Assembly (NCBI RefSeq): GCF_947172395.1
Contig: NC_069108.1
Location: 4,255,501 to 4,319,500 of the forward strand
Length of the DNA stretch: 64,000 nt
Source: Bicyclus anynana
Lineage: Eukaryota; Arthropoda; Insecta; Lepidoptera; Nymphalidae
Direction: 5' to 3'
Notes under the pieces: model-generated
Database searches by the model: none
What the model saw: only the letters and a program-made list of their open reading frames with translations
Told to the model about the DNA's origin: nothing
Part shown: piece after piece, positions 1 through 11,431 of the stretch
Numbering within the stretch: position 1 is the stretch's first letter
How the letters are laid out: each line of letters starts with the position of its first letter
Translations under genes and position numbers: made by a program

Positions 1-202
1 CTCATCGAATAAAAAAAATTGTTAAATTTATTCATTGTCAACATGTACGATTTCAAAAAATATGAATCTTCAGATAAATATTTTGTCTGTATTAAATATT
101 GACTTTTGAAACATGTTGCATCATATTATTTCATGATTTATATTTTTAGGGGTTTTTGACACAAACTTTAGGGATAAATATTTTAGAGAGTTGGTAACAC
201 TG
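1..202 (+). mobile_element. hAT transposon, 3' end only
   Basis: Bases 22-84 read, on the plus strand, residues very close to the extreme C-terminus of the hAT transposase at 54963-56899 (shared NVNMYDFKK-like run followed by ESSD). Bases 150-202 are nearly the reverse complement of that element's left terminus and end in GTTGGTAACACTG. So this is the transposase-3' end of a second member of the same hAT family, cut by the window edge. The element ends at 202, just before the P-element remnant. Confidence 0.8.
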
Positions 203-326
203 GAACGGTTTTTGAATTTCATATTCGTGACGGGTACGAACACCGTCGTGTTCCGTACGCTCCATCTGTATATTATTAATTAATCTATGGTTAAACATAA
301 GCCTTCAAAGATAAGACTAAACTTAC

Positions 327-662
327 TATACTGAGCAACCTCAATATGCACTTTGAGCCTAAACATCATAAGTCCTCCGTCCCCTTCACTCATAGTCCGT
401 TTAGCACACTCGGCATCTAATCTGTTCATTTTCTTCACATCCACATCACGTTTAGTCAGACGATACGTTATGTGTTCACCTTCAGTATACTTGACTATAT
501 GATCCCATTTCGCTACACAGACATCGTCATCTACTGTCATGTGTAGATCATTTTTAATCAAATCATTCCTAATGCCCTTGATGAGTTGTGAAGCGTCATA
601 CATTGGTACGATCACTTGCTTGTTCAGTACAAAAACTGCTCCTTCACGGTTCTTGTTGATAT
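327..662 (-). pseudogene. P-type transposase copy 1, middle exon
   Basis: The exon starts after a clear acceptor (TTTGTTTCAG) at 663-665 and ends before GTAAGT at 321-326. It encodes the part of the P/THAP9 transposase with the conserved D-x-x-HLIK-like stretch, here YDASQLIKGIRNDL, which lies in the RNase H-like/GTP-binding insertion part of the family. Joined to the exon ending at 2105, the phase fits (one base carried over, giving an Asp codon). The frame seen downstream of 327 is intron read-through. The following exon, present in copy 2, is missing here because a hAT end lies immediately beyond. Confidence 0.7.
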
Positions 663-2104
663 CTGAAACAAACATTATGAGCAAAGGTTGAAACATCTTA
701 GACTCTGCACTGTCTGGGATCATAGTCGATAAAACGCAAATGGTAGATACACTACCTAAACTTTACATTTATACTACAGCCTTTTTTGATGAGTACTTTT
801 TACCAACAAAGAAATTAGAAGTGAAGGTAGAATACGCATGTCATTTCATAACTTATTTATTTTAAATTATTTATGGTTTGTTTAAACAATGTTATTTAAA
901 ATATATTAACCATATCTAATTGTTTTAAGCTTTTTATCAAAATTTATTTTCATTAATTTAAGCACAAGTTAATTTTAATTATTATTAGGTGTGAAATGAC
1001 TAGTGATTTATACCCTCATTTTTAATAATTTGTCTGTTGGTAAACGAGAAATACCTATCAAACTGTCACCATCAATAAAATTTCTTGCACAAGGGGGATT
1101 GATGGGAACTTTTCACAATTCATTTATTCTGAACATTACAGCAGTTACAGCATTGAAAAAACTGATACAAGTTAGAAAATTTTGAAAAATCTGGATAGAA
1201 AATGTAACTTGGTCACCCTAGGTATTTATGGAATAATATTCAAATTAGTTTTAGATAATTAGGTGGTGTATTTACCATTTGCGTTTTATCCATTAATTAT
1301 GGGACATTCTGTGCTTATTGTAGATTAAATGGTTATCATATGTCACTTAAGTAAATATCTTAATTGCTTATATTACTTGAATATTTTGAAATGAGGTAAA
1401 CTAATACATGAAAAATATTTAACACCAATAAATAGATCCTGTGTACCGTGTATCCGTACACTACACACAACTATAAACTTTAAATTGTAATACACACACA
1501 TATAATTTTAACATGATGAAACACAGATTTTATAGATGCAGTTTGTATGATCATGATCATATATTTTTGTCAGAGGTAACCTGTAGTGAAGCAGGTCATG
1601 TAGAAGGTAATTGGTTTGAGTATGTGGGAGACAGCACTACAGTGGGCTATTAAAAAGCTGATAATTATAATACTTTCTACTCATTGATAGAATTTAGAAT
1701 TTACCTCAATTATTGAATTTATCAAACAGCAATGGCAAAGTCCAGCCACTCAGAGATTGTGTTTCTGTTGACAAGTTGTGCAATAAGGACAAACATAAAT
1801 TCAATTACAATTGTCTGTTTACTCCTTAAGAATTGATTTTTCATATGCACAACCTATTCTGCGTACCTTTACTACTTTACTTTTCGAGCATAGGTATTGA
1901 GACTTACATAGAGTATGCTGCGGGGACTGACTAAATACGTGTATGAACACCTATTTAGAACACCTGTTTACTCTAAAAGAGTAAACTATATTTGTGCAAC
2001 AGAGCTGACACATCTTTTTTGTCTCTCTCTCATTCTACATCACCCATTTAATCACAACCTGTCAAAAAAGCAAGCTCTGAGCGGCCAGACTTTAATGTAC
2101 TCAC
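663..2104 (-). other. intron of P copy 1 with inserted repeats
   Basis: Bounded by GTGAGT (donor, 2099-2104) and CAG (acceptor, 663-665) on the minus strand; the same two sites bound the longer intron of copy 2. It contains a truncated MITE (773-1050). The rest (1050-2050) is AT-rich with no coding signal I can support. Confidence 0.65.
773..1050. mobile_element. truncated MITE related to the one at 3651-3948
   Basis: Starts with CTACAGCC-TTTT-TTGATGAGTAC and runs parallel to 3653-3925 through the shared ATTTCATAACTTATTTATTT stretch to GTTGGTAAAC at about 1035-1045, where the right inverted terminus stops early. In the 3651-3948 copy the terminus continues into an inverted repeat of the left end. 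Confidence 0.65.
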
Positions 2105-2915
2105 CTTTATATATTTCATTTGTGTCTGCAATCAAAGCATTTATAACTGCAATGTTTCTAACGTTCTGATCACATACAGTAGCCATAACATTGAATCCAC
2201 AGTACTGTAGCTCACTTATAATAAAATTTATGCACATCTGCATGTATAATGGATTCAACCTTCCGACAGAGAACTTGTAAGCAACCGGTTGGTTTCTTTT
2301 TGTGAAAATCAACCTGATCATGAAAATTACAACATGATCAGCATATGTGGAGATATCTATCCTTCTAAGATGTTCTCTTTGTTCACAATCAACAGTTGGT
2401 GCTATAACAACTTCGTCAAACATAAGGACACACATTTTTTCAACTCTACTCAGTCCTCTGGCCCTGAGTTTTAGTTTTGCTAATAGTCTAATATTCATTC
2501 CAGGTGAAATACGTTCTGATGACAATTTTTGCAGCGACGAAACAGGAGGCAGTACATAAATGTTACATAACAACCGGTATATATGTGGGTTCTGTTTGTA
2601 GAGGCTGAGAGCAATGAATTTGTCTCTATCTGTGAACACCCTTCTCCGTGTACGCTTATGAATTTCTTTCATTCTATCTCTGTTAAATAATGCAGAAAAT
2701 GTTCTAATATGTTTTTGAAATTTTAAATTTTGTGATAGCTTTATGGCTTTTCTTAACCGTTTCACATTGGTACTGTCTTTTCTTTTTTTCTTACACCTAA
2801 ACATGCTATTTCCCATGGTGAGGTTTTGTGTCTCTTTGTTACTTAAGGTTTGATGTTTCTATAAGTATACCTTATAAAAGTAAAAATCAATCCTTCCTAG
2901 TAAAAATTTGACAGC
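2105..2915 (-). pseudogene. P-type transposase copy 1, first large exon
   Basis: Encodes the N-terminal part of a P/THAP9-type transposase catalytic region. Visible marks are a basic segment (MGNSMFRCKKKRKD start at 2816), MFDEV (likely first catalytic Asp), a QPVAYKFS motif, and CDQNVRN (likely second catalytic Asp). The exon ends at 2105 with ...IYK-G before GTGAGT. The acceptor at 2916-2918 is the same as in copy 2, but the frame right after it meets a stop and is shifted, so only the part from 2816 is open. No THAP zinc finger is visible upstream. Closely related to 10723-11522. Confidence 0.75.
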
Positions 2916-3500
2916 CTGAAATGATGTAAAATAAAGATCTTTTTATTTTATTTTTATTTTTATTTCTTAGGGATAGTTAAAATTTACATATTATTTCTTA
3001 AATCTAAAAGTAAACGTAAAAATAGTTTAAACATGTAAACAACGATACTATCCACGAATACACATACGAAAATAAAAAATCTTAATTGATTATTTTGTTT
3101 TGTTTTAGATAGTAACATTTAATATCAAATCAATGACATCTTTTGGATAACAGAGAGCTGCTAGATACACTCAGCTCATGACTGTTGTGTTTGGAAGGCC
3201 CATGTCTAGCAGTGGACGTCCATTGGCAGGTGATGATATTGATGATGATGATTTACAAGAACTTATAAGTGCAGATGTCAGTTACTTTCTGAAATCAGTT
3301 ATAATTTTTTATATACTTCTGATAGTTATTTATTGGAGCTCATAAAACAATTCCCTATTCAAGCTCAGTTCAAACTCAGTCTGAGCTTGAGGAATATTCA
3401 CTTAATTTTGCCACCAATGGGCATTGCTGTGTCTGTAGTGTTTGGTTACTGTTAATATTACAGGTTCATGACGCTATGCAACAGGGTCACCAGACACTAA
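2916..3500. other. AT-rich stretch with a short SINE/LINE 3' tail
   Basis: Mostly AT-rich sequence without coding signal. At 3185-3253 it holds a plus-strand copy of a common lepidopteran retroelement 3' end: GGCCCATGTCTAGCAGTGGA, then CGTCCATTGGC, ending in a GATGAT repeat tail. A minus-strand relative is at 9165-9300. Confidence 0.55.
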
Positions 3501-4175
3501 AGGTACTTTTCCACCAGTGATGTGCTATGCACCTATGCTGCGAAGATGTGAAATCTATGCTTCCAAAATTTGTGACTGTTTCCACCAAGACTGAGCTATG
3601 TAGGTGTGGGAGGAAGATACACTATGAAGATGCGTAAGAAAGATGATGTACACTACAGCCTTTCTTGATGAGTACTGTTTACTAACAAAGAAATTAGAAA
3701 TGAAGGTAGAAAACGCTTGTCATTTCATAACTTATTTATTTTAAATTATACATGTTTTATTTATAAAATGTTATATAAAGTATATTGAGCATATGTAATT
3801 GTTATAAGCTTATTAATAATTTTTTTTTTTTCATTAATGTAAGAACAAGTTAATTATAATTATTATGAGGTATGAAATTACTAGTGTCTTATACCCTCAT
3901 TTTAAATTTGTTTGTTGGTAAACAGTACTCATCAAGAAAGGCTCTAGTATTGGTAGTATAGTATACTCTACTCTGCACATAGCTACCCACTCGCGACGGC
4001 CCATATTTATATATCATTTATAGCATCCATAACACACATCCTTCCATATAAAAACATATCTTAGTTGACTCAGTTTCCACCAGTGCGAAACTATTTGCAC
4101 CAATTAATGTGATTGGTGGATATCAAACACATCCATAGCAACATAGCGTAGCACATCTCTGGTGGAAAAGCACCC
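3501..4175. mobile_element. PIF/Harbinger-like MITE with TAA target duplication
   Basis: Inverted termini of about 31 bp: AGGTACTTTTCCACCAGTGA at the left and the near-complement ending GGTGGAAAAGCACCC at the right. TAA flanks both ends (3498-3500 and 4176-4178), as expected for PIF/Harbinger. No transposase is encoded. A second, unrelated MITE is inserted at 3651-3948. Confidence 0.75.
3651..3948. mobile_element. MITE nested inside 3501-4175
   Basis: Termini CTTTCTTGATGAGTACTGTT and AACAGTACTCATCAAGAAAG are perfect inverted repeats within longer imperfect ones of about 35 bp. TA-like bases flank it. The internal part is AT-rich and non-coding. Related to the truncated copy at 773-1050. Confidence 0.75.
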
Positions 4176-4178
4176 TAA

Positions 4179-5234
4179 GCAGGACATACTAGTACAATGT
4201 TCACAATAAGTGTGCCATGCCCAAGTGTTGCTTTATTGTATGTTAGATAAGGTTTATATAGAAGTTTTTGCAATTATTTACAACTTATTTTTTTGTTCTA
4301 TGTAATACCATGCAATCAGTCAAAGGACAGATGGGTTTTAGGTTGGGTGTTGGCATGTGACATGAGTATACCCCACTAGAGACATTCATATTGTTGTTAA
4401 AACTGGACTATTACACATCCAGCTCCAAGATTCTCTTCCTTTTCAGGTGTTTGAGATAGTCTGGTATAGTGAGCTAAGCTGCCAGTTGATTGGGATGGTG
4501 TTCCAATTACTGTTTATAAGTCCTGCTACACTGTTGGACTTCCTCTTTCAATTTCTTTAATTACAACTTATTTACTAAATTAAAAACCATACTATTTATT
4601 GCAAATAATAAAGTATGAGTCTGTCTTATCACAGTTAAGCTGCTAATCTGATTTAAATGAGTTTTATTAGAGATAAATTGAACTGTGTGAGTGTAACACA
4701 AACCAAAATTTACTAAAATTAAGTTTTTGTGAATGCTGAAAGAGGTCTAAGTTTGTAAGAATGTCTTTGATTTATCAAATTATTCAAAACAAAGAAAGGG
4801 AAGTGTTAACAGATTTTATAGGAATTGTTTAATCCTACATCCGTTGGTCCACATCTAGGCCTCTGCTTAGAGTTTTTCTCTCTTCCACACAATGGACTCT
4901 GTTCAACATTGTTTTTTCCTTTAAACCTCAAGTGAGTGATACAAAACTATGTATAAAAAAACCAGCCAAAGAATCTGTATGAATTCTTAGACATGTAACA
5001 TTATGAATGCAGCATGTTACATTTCCCACGATTCAGTTAAGACGTATGACAGTGCCAAGGTCGGTAGGGCCAAGTGCCATGAGACTGTAAAGATTAGTGA
5101 TGCCTGCTCATACTAAAATAAACGAAGGAACACACATCCAAAAATACATACATAATAATTGCTTTTATGATCGCTTCACACATTAAATACTGCAACGTAC
5201 ACTTGTCGAATATACAAGTACAACACGTGGACGT
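4179..5234. other. AT-rich DNA, nothing recognised
   Basis: No reading frame, RNA gene, inverted terminus or tandem array that I can support. It separates the MITE from the leader-like part of P copy 1, so it may be part of that element's first intron or an unrelated insertion. Confidence 0.5.
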
Positions 5235-5570
5235 GGTACGTAAATTAATTTCTAAGTTTTAAACATTGAGAATTCTCACCGTTTACACGAATTAAGCAGC
5301 TAACTCAAACTTCAGGAATCAGGATCAGAACAATGAGTATTCTTCGATGATGCAAATTGCATTTGCAATTGCAAAACCTCTCAAAAATCCACAAAATTAA
5401 GTACTCTTTCCAAGCGTCCTCGTGAAATTATCACATTTCTTTCGTAAACGTAAAATAAAATTGTCGTTAATTTTTAACCATAAACCCATAGACTAGAAAA
5501 CCGTACCAGTTACCACAGACTTTTCAAAGTTCAATCAAACTTTTCCAAGCGTAGACAGAGAAAATAATTA
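5235..5570 (-). other. 5' leader-like segment of P copy 1
   Basis: Parallels 11905-12270 upstream of copy 2: a donor-like GTGAGAAT (minus strand, about 5270-5278), a CATTTGCAA segment, CCTCTCAAA, and the shared TTCCAAGCGTAGACAGAGAA (5551-5570 against 12240-12259). It has no open coding frame and probably represents promoter and 5' untranslated exon. Confidence 0.5.
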
Positions 5571-5576
5571 TGTCAG

Positions 5577-5696
5577 CCACTGACGATCAAGTAATCTCAA
5601 TCTCACATGCCCGCAGCGCTAACGGCTTGACGTCCGTTTTATCAGTTGCCAAGCCGTTATCGTAGCAGGCATGTGAGATTACTTGATCGTCAGTGG
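5577..5696. mobile_element. 120-bp foldback element
   Basis: The whole segment folds on itself. The left arm CCACTGACGATCAAGTAATC pairs with the right arm GATTACTTGATCGTCAGTGG, continuing through GGCATGTGAGA. An inner stem pairs TAACGGCTTG with CAAGCCGTTA. The left arm carries an extra ATCTCA. No protein is encoded. Confidence 0.75.
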
Positions 5697-5944
5697 AAAA
5701 CATTATAAATCACGTTCACCATGTTTCACCAAAATATTTAAGCCAGTAAGCAAAAAAGTATGATAAAGTAAAGTTCATTAAGGAAAAGGTACTTACTTAT
5801 GAGTTATGGTACCTATCAAAACAATCGAAACAGTCAGCATGTACCTATAGTGCGACATAAAAGTTATGATTTTATTAAAGAGTAGAAGATAATATAAACG
5901 GAACAAATAAAATCAAAAAGCGCTGAGAAGACGAAGAAGATCTT
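5697..5944. other. AT-rich spacer
   Basis: Short AT-rich segment between the foldback element and a SINE. No feature seen. Confidence 0.5.
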
Positions 5945-6242
5945 GTCTTTTTTTTATTCTTTACAAGTTAGCCCTTGACTACAATCTCACCTGATGGTAA
6001 GATGATGCAATCTAAGATGGAAGCGGGCTAACTTGTTAGGAGGAGGTTGAAAATCCACACCCATTTCGGTTTCTAGATGACATCGTACTGGAACGCTAAA
6101 TAGCTTGGCGGTACGTGGTAACTAGCCACAAGCCTTCCAAAGCCAGGTCTGGACCAATTAAGAAAACCTCGGCCCAGCCGGGGATTGAACCCAGGTCCTC
6201 CGTCTTGTAAATCCACTGCGCCACGGAGGCCGTCAAGATCAG
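5945..6242 (-). mobile_element. tRNA-derived SINE
   Basis: On the minus strand the element begins GACGGCCTCCGTGGCGCAGT (A-box like) and has the B-box-like GGTTCAATCC about 30 bases later. Its body (GGTCCAGACCTGGCTTT..., CTAACTTGTAAAG) is of a kind common in Lepidoptera, and it ends in an A-rich tail, which shows as the T run near 5948. A possible short target repeat AAGATC flanks it. It is not a functional tRNA: no acceptor stem closes. Confidence 0.75.
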
Positions 6243-7207
6243 ATCAACCGTATTTTTGATCGAGGTAATAATCTCGTAAGTTCTTACATTTTCAGTATTT
6301 CTGGAAGCGTTTGAGAAACATTCCGAGGGGGTCCATATTAAAACATCCAAACGAAAACAGTCTTATATGTTATTTATTGAGCATATTTGAATCACATTTT
6401 CAAACACTTACTTCTATGTGTATTTGATAACAATTCCAATAGGCCTAGCATACAATCAACGACATACTCCTATTAGGTACTTCAAGAAAAAATATATACT
6501 GTCAACCAATAGCCGCAAAGCTAAAATATTAGTTTTGGGAAAAAGTAATCCATGTTTACGCTACACCATTTTCTTCCTTAATCTGTTGCCTTTTTCTTCT
6601 CTCTCAAAGTCTTGGCCCCTCTTTTTCTTCTTTCTCAAAGTCTTGGCCCCTAATGGCAAAACCATCTAGTAATTGATTTTAATAGTCTATTACCCTTCCT
6701 GAATAACAAAACAAAAAAAACCGCAAAAAAAATTCTTTAGGGAAATGTCACCTATAAAATTAGTATAAATATGAATATCATTGATAAATACATAAGAGAT
6801 AATGATCATTACTACCTATCTAAAAATAAAGTCTTTGTAACAAAAAAATTTAACCGACTTTAAAATTAGAAAAATATACTAAAAAGCGAAAAATAACATC
6901 TTATGTGCTACCGCTAAGGCGGCTAAAATTAAATGGGACCAATATTCTTTCACACAAAAAAGAATTTTTAAATTTAAGAAATAAAGTTAACATACAGTAA
7001 AAAAATCATACGCGTCGAATTGAGAACCTCCTTTTTTTGAAGTCGATTAAAAAGGATTACTTTTTCCCTTACCCAATATCTCTGTCATTCTCTCCAACGC
7101 ACCGAGACATGTTTGGATTGCTGTTGCTATTGGTCGACACTTGTTTTTATATCTTCTCGAAATCGAGTTATGCCGTAGTGCGCATCCTAGGCGAAAATAC
7201 TTAGGAG
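6243..7207. other. AT-rich DNA, nothing recognised
   Basis: A stretch of nearly 1 kb with low-complexity AT runs and a short repeated TTCTTCTTTCTCAAAGTCTT motif near 6595-6650. No supported gene or repeat family. Confidence 0.5.
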
Positions 7208-10200
7208 TTATTTAATCTCATAAGTTCTAATATTATGACATCCATATGACAAACGTATACGTCTAATAAACTCCTGCAGTGGGTACATATTGAAACGTGT
7301 GATGAAAAACTTTCGAATATGAAATTTTTTGAACATTTTGTTTGACAGATACCTCGCATTATCCAATGTTTGTATCCAACAGTCTATTGAATGTGTGGAT
7401 ACTTCTTTTCCTTCTTTGTCTATGAATTTAGCGGTCTTTAGCGCTTCTGCAGAGGATTCCCACAGTTTGTTGTGCACAGATTTGCGTGATACCCCCCGTA
7501 GAAGGGGCTCATCTTCCCTGTACTCAGAGTAACCACCACTCATAGACTTGGTCAGCTCACCGAAGAACTTCATAACACAGCCTGTGGACATAGCCTCTAC
7601 AGGAAAGCCTTTTGGCTCTGAAAAATAATAGTCTCATTAATAGGGCAGTTGACTAATATCAAAGGAGATGGTCCAAAATTGTATGGAGTCCAGGACCAGT
7701 CATTGTACCCTAACAGAAATAATAGAAGATATTTTTATTTAACTATTTTTAATTATACAAATCTACTAATATACTTTAATTCTTTCGAAATAATATTCAT
7801 TATCTCCCAATAAATGCAACATTATTAGGGGTATTAATTAATGGCGGATAGATGACGTTTTCAATGCAGTAATCGATTTGATGTTTGCTGTCAATTGTCA
7901 TGTCATAGTTGCTCTATGGACGCCATCTTGATATAAATCAAAAACTTTGGTTATTATTTTATTTAGTTCTTTTTATTTAGTTAGTTTAATAAAATCCTTG
8001 TATTTTTTAAATTTTAATGATACGGGGTACAAGAGTGGACCTGAATGGACCATCTCCTTTAATACATATAAGCGATATTAATTTCCTATATTCGCAGCTA
8101 AATATTTCGTTATTCGCGGATCTGACTGACGAAACTGACGTAACATCTGCAAATTTAAACTTTAACTTGCAAATACCTATTGCCGAAATTGCCAATGGAT
8201 GGTTTAAGGAAGCCACTGCTTAAAATCACTCTGAATAGAAGCTTTTAAAAAATGTCAAGCAAGAAAAAATTACAAAATTCTTGACTTGATCAATAACTTC
8301 AATTAATTGTTTTTTCTTTATATATTTGTTTTTTATTTTGTCACCCAAGAACATATCCCATATAAAATACCATTCCATATTCACAGTTTCTGTATTCATG
8401 ACACATTTAGAGAACGTATACCCCGCGAATAATGAGCTTTTACTGTAAAAAAAAGTACTACTACACTTCGTCCTGGTTGGTAGGGGTCATTTGTATTTTT
8501 GGATTTCGTCATGGACCATATCAACCTTCAAGTGATGGTGTATTTCATTATTAGTGACGAACCACGGGACACCACTTATTGTGCGAAGAATAATATTTCG
8601 CATTCTTTGGATTATATATGGGTGTGCATAAATAAAATCCTGTAGTAATCACAAAAATTTGCATCTACATATCACCCATGCAAAGCTGTGGTGGGTTGCT
8701 AGTATTATAATAAACCATAAATAATAAAGAAACATACCAGACTGTACACAGCGAGCACGCGAGTGTGCTATCGACATCATAAATCGTCCATCCCCATCAC
8801 TCATAGTTAATTTTGCACACTCAGCATCTAATCTGTTCATTTTCTTCAGGTCCACGTGTCGTTTGGTCAGAAGATACGTTACAAATTTAGTGTACGATAC
8901 TATATGTTCCCATTTTGCTATACAGATATTGTCACCAATTGTCATGTGTAGATTATTTTCAATCAAATCATTCCTAATGCCCTTGATGAGGTGTGAGGCA
9001 TCATACATTGGTGCAATCACCTGCTTGTTCAGTACAAAAACTGCACCTTCACGGTTCTTGTTGATATCTGAAACAAACACAAATTATGGTTAAAAACATT
9101 TTTATAAATACATAAATTTCACCTCACAATGAGCCTAGAGGGGGTTAAACACATCCCAGCAGCGGTCCTTCATTATAATGATCATCATCATTGTCAGCCA
9201 ATGGACGTCCATTGATGGACATAGGCCTCTTGCACGGACTTCCGAACAAAACTTCTCGAGCTGCCAGCATCCAGCGGCTTCCCGTCATTATGGAAAACAT
9301 ATAATAGTGGTTTTAAGTGTTCTTAAAAATTAACATTGTTAACGGGTTTGGAACAATGTTAATCTGTTAGTCCCTAGCGTCACAACGGGAACACTGGAAA
9401 CAACAGGGCAGACAAACTAGCATGCACGGCTGAAGGTTGTTGAACCATTCCCAATGGCACCAATACCTTTTGCAGGTTGTGTATGTATGTGTGTATGTAT
9501 GTATGTATTTATGTATATATGTATTTCTTTGTATATATGTATGAAGTAGTTAAGTATAGTCTATGTATTATTATTTTGTATTATTACTTAATATTTATGT
9601 ATTTAAATTACTTAACTTTTCTTATTTTTTGTGTGCGTATACCCGAATTGGTGCTTACGTTTTTTTTTTTTCTCTTCCACAGTGGTTGTCTGGAAGAGAT
9701 CGCTCTTTAGCGATAAGACTGCCATTTGTACATTAGTTTGTAAGTGTTATTATAAGTTATTGTTTATTTTTGTTTTTAATGTACAATAAAGTATATTTCT
9801 TTCTTCTTTCTTTCTTACCCTACAGTGAGTACAAAACATGGCTTTGCAAGGAGACACAGTTGTCACATGCAATGCCATGGGCTAACACAAATGACTAGAA
9901 ACACACCAAAGACGCCTTACCATGCCTTGACCCACATTTGACAAAACAAGTATGTGACCTGGGCGGTCTGCTAAGCTTCAGGAGCAAGCTCGGTTGGCTG
10001 GAGTGGCTCCAATAGAGACAAGCACCAAATGGACCAACATGTGACGGCCAACCATAGCCAATCAAGACCTGTCAACCCATAATAAAGCAGCACAGTAGGT
10101 CTGAGCTTCATTCTCTGTTCTATGCAGGAAACTTGACCGTAGTGGAACATAATAGCATTCTTCAATTCAATTCAATTCTTCTTTATGGCTTTCATTTGTG

Positions 10201-11431
10201 CCAACTGGGCACTGTTTATCTCGCCAGTGTCGAGTAGATGGAGGAGGCACGATGGAGATTGTTCGGTGAAGGCTGACAAATTTAATTTTGAGAATCTACT
10301 AAATAGTTAATATTAAATGATATTATTTTGTTAGTTCTTAGCCTAAAACAACACAAATAACACATATTAATAAACAAAATATATAAACAATATTACAATT
10401 TGATCTTATTACATTCTACATATTTACATAAAAATCTACAATATGGACTAAACACAAACATTAACAAACATTTAACACTTAAAGGACGAGGGACTTTTGG
10501 GGGAAGAACGTCATAGAGAGGATGAAGAAGTCTGGGACAGTTAAAAAGGAGATGAGTGACAGTGCCTTCATCCAAACCACACTCACAGATAGAGTTATCC
10601 CTAATCCGGAGCTTGTTTAGATGCACAGGTGTACATGAGTGACCAAGACGCAACTTGACCGTAGTGGAACATAATAGCATTCTTAATTTTTAAAACAGCA
10701 ATAATGACAAAAATGTACTCACCTTTATATATTTCATTTGTGTCTGCAATCAAAGCATTAATAACTGCAATGTTTCTAACGTTCTGATCACATACAGTAG
10801 CCATAACATTGAATCCACAGTACTGTAGCTCACTTATAATAAAATTTATGCACATCTGCATGTATAATGGATTCAACCTTCCGACAGAGAACTTGTAAGC
10901 GACCGGTTGGTTTCTTTTTGTGAAAATCAACCTGATCATGAAAATATAAACACGATCAGCGTATGTAGACATGCCTCTCTTTATGAGATGTTTTCTTTGT
11001 TTGTAGTTGACAGTTGGTGCTACAACGACTTCGTCAAACATAAGGACACACATTTTTTTTAATTTACTCAATCTTTCAGCCCGGAGTTTTAGTTTTGCTA
11101 ATACTCGAACATTCATTCCAGGTGAATATTCTGATGCCAATTTTTGAAGCAACGGTACAGGAGGCAGTACATAAATGTTACATAACAACCTATATATGTG
11201 TGGGTTCTGTTTGTAGAGGCTGAGAGCAATGAGTTTGTCTCTATCTGTGAACACCCTTCTCCGTGTACGCTTATGAATTTCTTTCATTCTATCTGTGTTA
11301 AATAATGCAGAAAATGTTCTAATATGTTTCTGAAATTTTAAATTTTTTGATAACTTTATAGCTTTTCGTAACTGTTTGACATTGAAATTGTCTTTTCTTT
11401 TTTTCGTACACTTATACATGCTATTTCCCAT
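7208..11431 (-). CDS. P-superfamily transposase, copy 2, three exons
   Basis: Exons 10723-11431, 8738-9067 and 7208-7617 join through GTGAGT/CAG and GTATGT/CAG introns with matching phases and no stop, giving about 482 residues from ATG at 11431. The coding frame stays open back to an acceptor at 11523-11525, so another 5' exon could add residues. Visible marks of the P/THAP9 family: MFDEV and CDQNVRN (probable catalytic Asp pair), YDASHLIKGIRNDL, and near the C-terminus ITRFNMYPLQEF where the family usually has an R-R-L-N-x-D-P-L-E motif. The usual Glu there appears as Gln, which may disable catalysis. No THAP zinc finger is seen. In Drosophila-type P elements the protein cuts and pastes the element in the nucleus. 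Predicted by eye. Confidence 0.65.
7618..8737 (-). other. second intron of P copy 2
   Basis: Bounded by GTATGT at 8732-8737 and CAG at 7618-7620 on the minus strand. It contains an inverted-repeat element at 7658-8062. The remainder is AT-rich. A 68-codon plus-strand frame at 8017-8223 has no recognisable motif and I do not call it a gene. Confidence 0.55.
7658..8062. mobile_element. MITE-like inverted-repeat element
   Basis: Left AAAGGAGATGGTCC (about 7661-7674) and right GGACCATCTCCTTT (about 8046-8059) are perfect inverted repeats, and the similarity continues inward to TTGTACCC on the left and GGGGTACAA on the right. No transposase is encoded. The target duplication is unclear. Confidence 0.55.
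9165..9300 (-). repeat. retroelement 3' end, minus strand
   Basis: CATCATCATT, then GTCAGCCAATGGACGTCCAT, GGACATAGGCCTCTTGC and CCAGCATCCAGCGGCT are hallmarks of a repeat very common in Lepidoptera. The ATG/CAT triplets are its 3' tail, so the copy lies on the minus strand. Confidence 0.6.
9306..9815 (+). repeat. LINE 3' end with microsatellite
   Basis: A (TATG)n-type microsatellite at 9477-9545 is followed by sequence with TGGTTGTCTGGAAGAGATCG and AGCGATAAGACTGCC. It ends GTACAATAAAGTATATTTC with a polyadenylation signal and a CTTT-rich tail. This is the 3' untranslated end of a non-LTR element common in Lepidoptera. The 77-codon frame over the microsatellite is not a gene. Confidence 0.6.
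10130..10684 (-). mobile_element. 5'-truncated LINE with 33-bp target duplication
   Basis: Identical copies of a 33-bp sequence starting AACTTGACCGTAGTGGAACA flank the insert at 10130-10162 and 10652-10684. The insert's 3' end on the minus strand is a short (AATTG)n tail next to 10163, as expected for target-primed reverse transcription. It carries the C-terminal end of a reverse-transcriptase polyprotein. Confidence 0.85.
10393..10651 (-). pseudogene. LINE reverse transcriptase, C-terminal fragment
   Basis: Minus-strand frame with KLRLGHSCTPVHL followed by CECGLDEGTVTHLLFNCP, the cysteine/histidine motif that ends the polyprotein of jockey/CR1-like LINEs. Only about 85 residues remain and the copy is truncated at its 5' side by the insertion process. 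The first residues of the longer open frame come from the flanking target DNA. Confidence 0.75.

Larger units (their letters stand above)
203..5570 (-). mobile_element. P-superfamily DNA transposon, copy 1 (defective)
   Basis: Two transposase exons (2105-2915 and 327-662) and a 5' leader-like segment (5235-5570) all match copy 2 at 7.2-12.3 kb in the same order and strand. The copy is defective: the third coding exon is absent, its start of exon 1 carries a stop, and MITEs are inserted in the intron and upstream of exon 1. I could not place terminal inverted repeats, so the outer limits are approximate. Confidence 0.7.
9068..10722 (-). other. first intron of P copy 2, filled with retroelement debris
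   Basis: Donor GTGAGT at 10717-10722 and acceptor CAG at 9068-9070 match those of copy 1. Inside are a SINE/LINE tail (9165-9300), a plus-strand LINE 3' end (9306-9815), unassigned sequence (9816-10129) and a LINE insertion with its target duplication (10130-10684). Confidence 0.6.

Noticed and set aside
8017..8223. 68-codon plus-strand frame in the P copy 2 intron
   Set aside because: Overlaps the terminus of an inverted-repeat element and an antisense frame of similar length; no motif or splice context.
9477..9710. 77-codon plus-strand frame
   Set aside because: It translates a microsatellite and a LINE 3' untranslated region.
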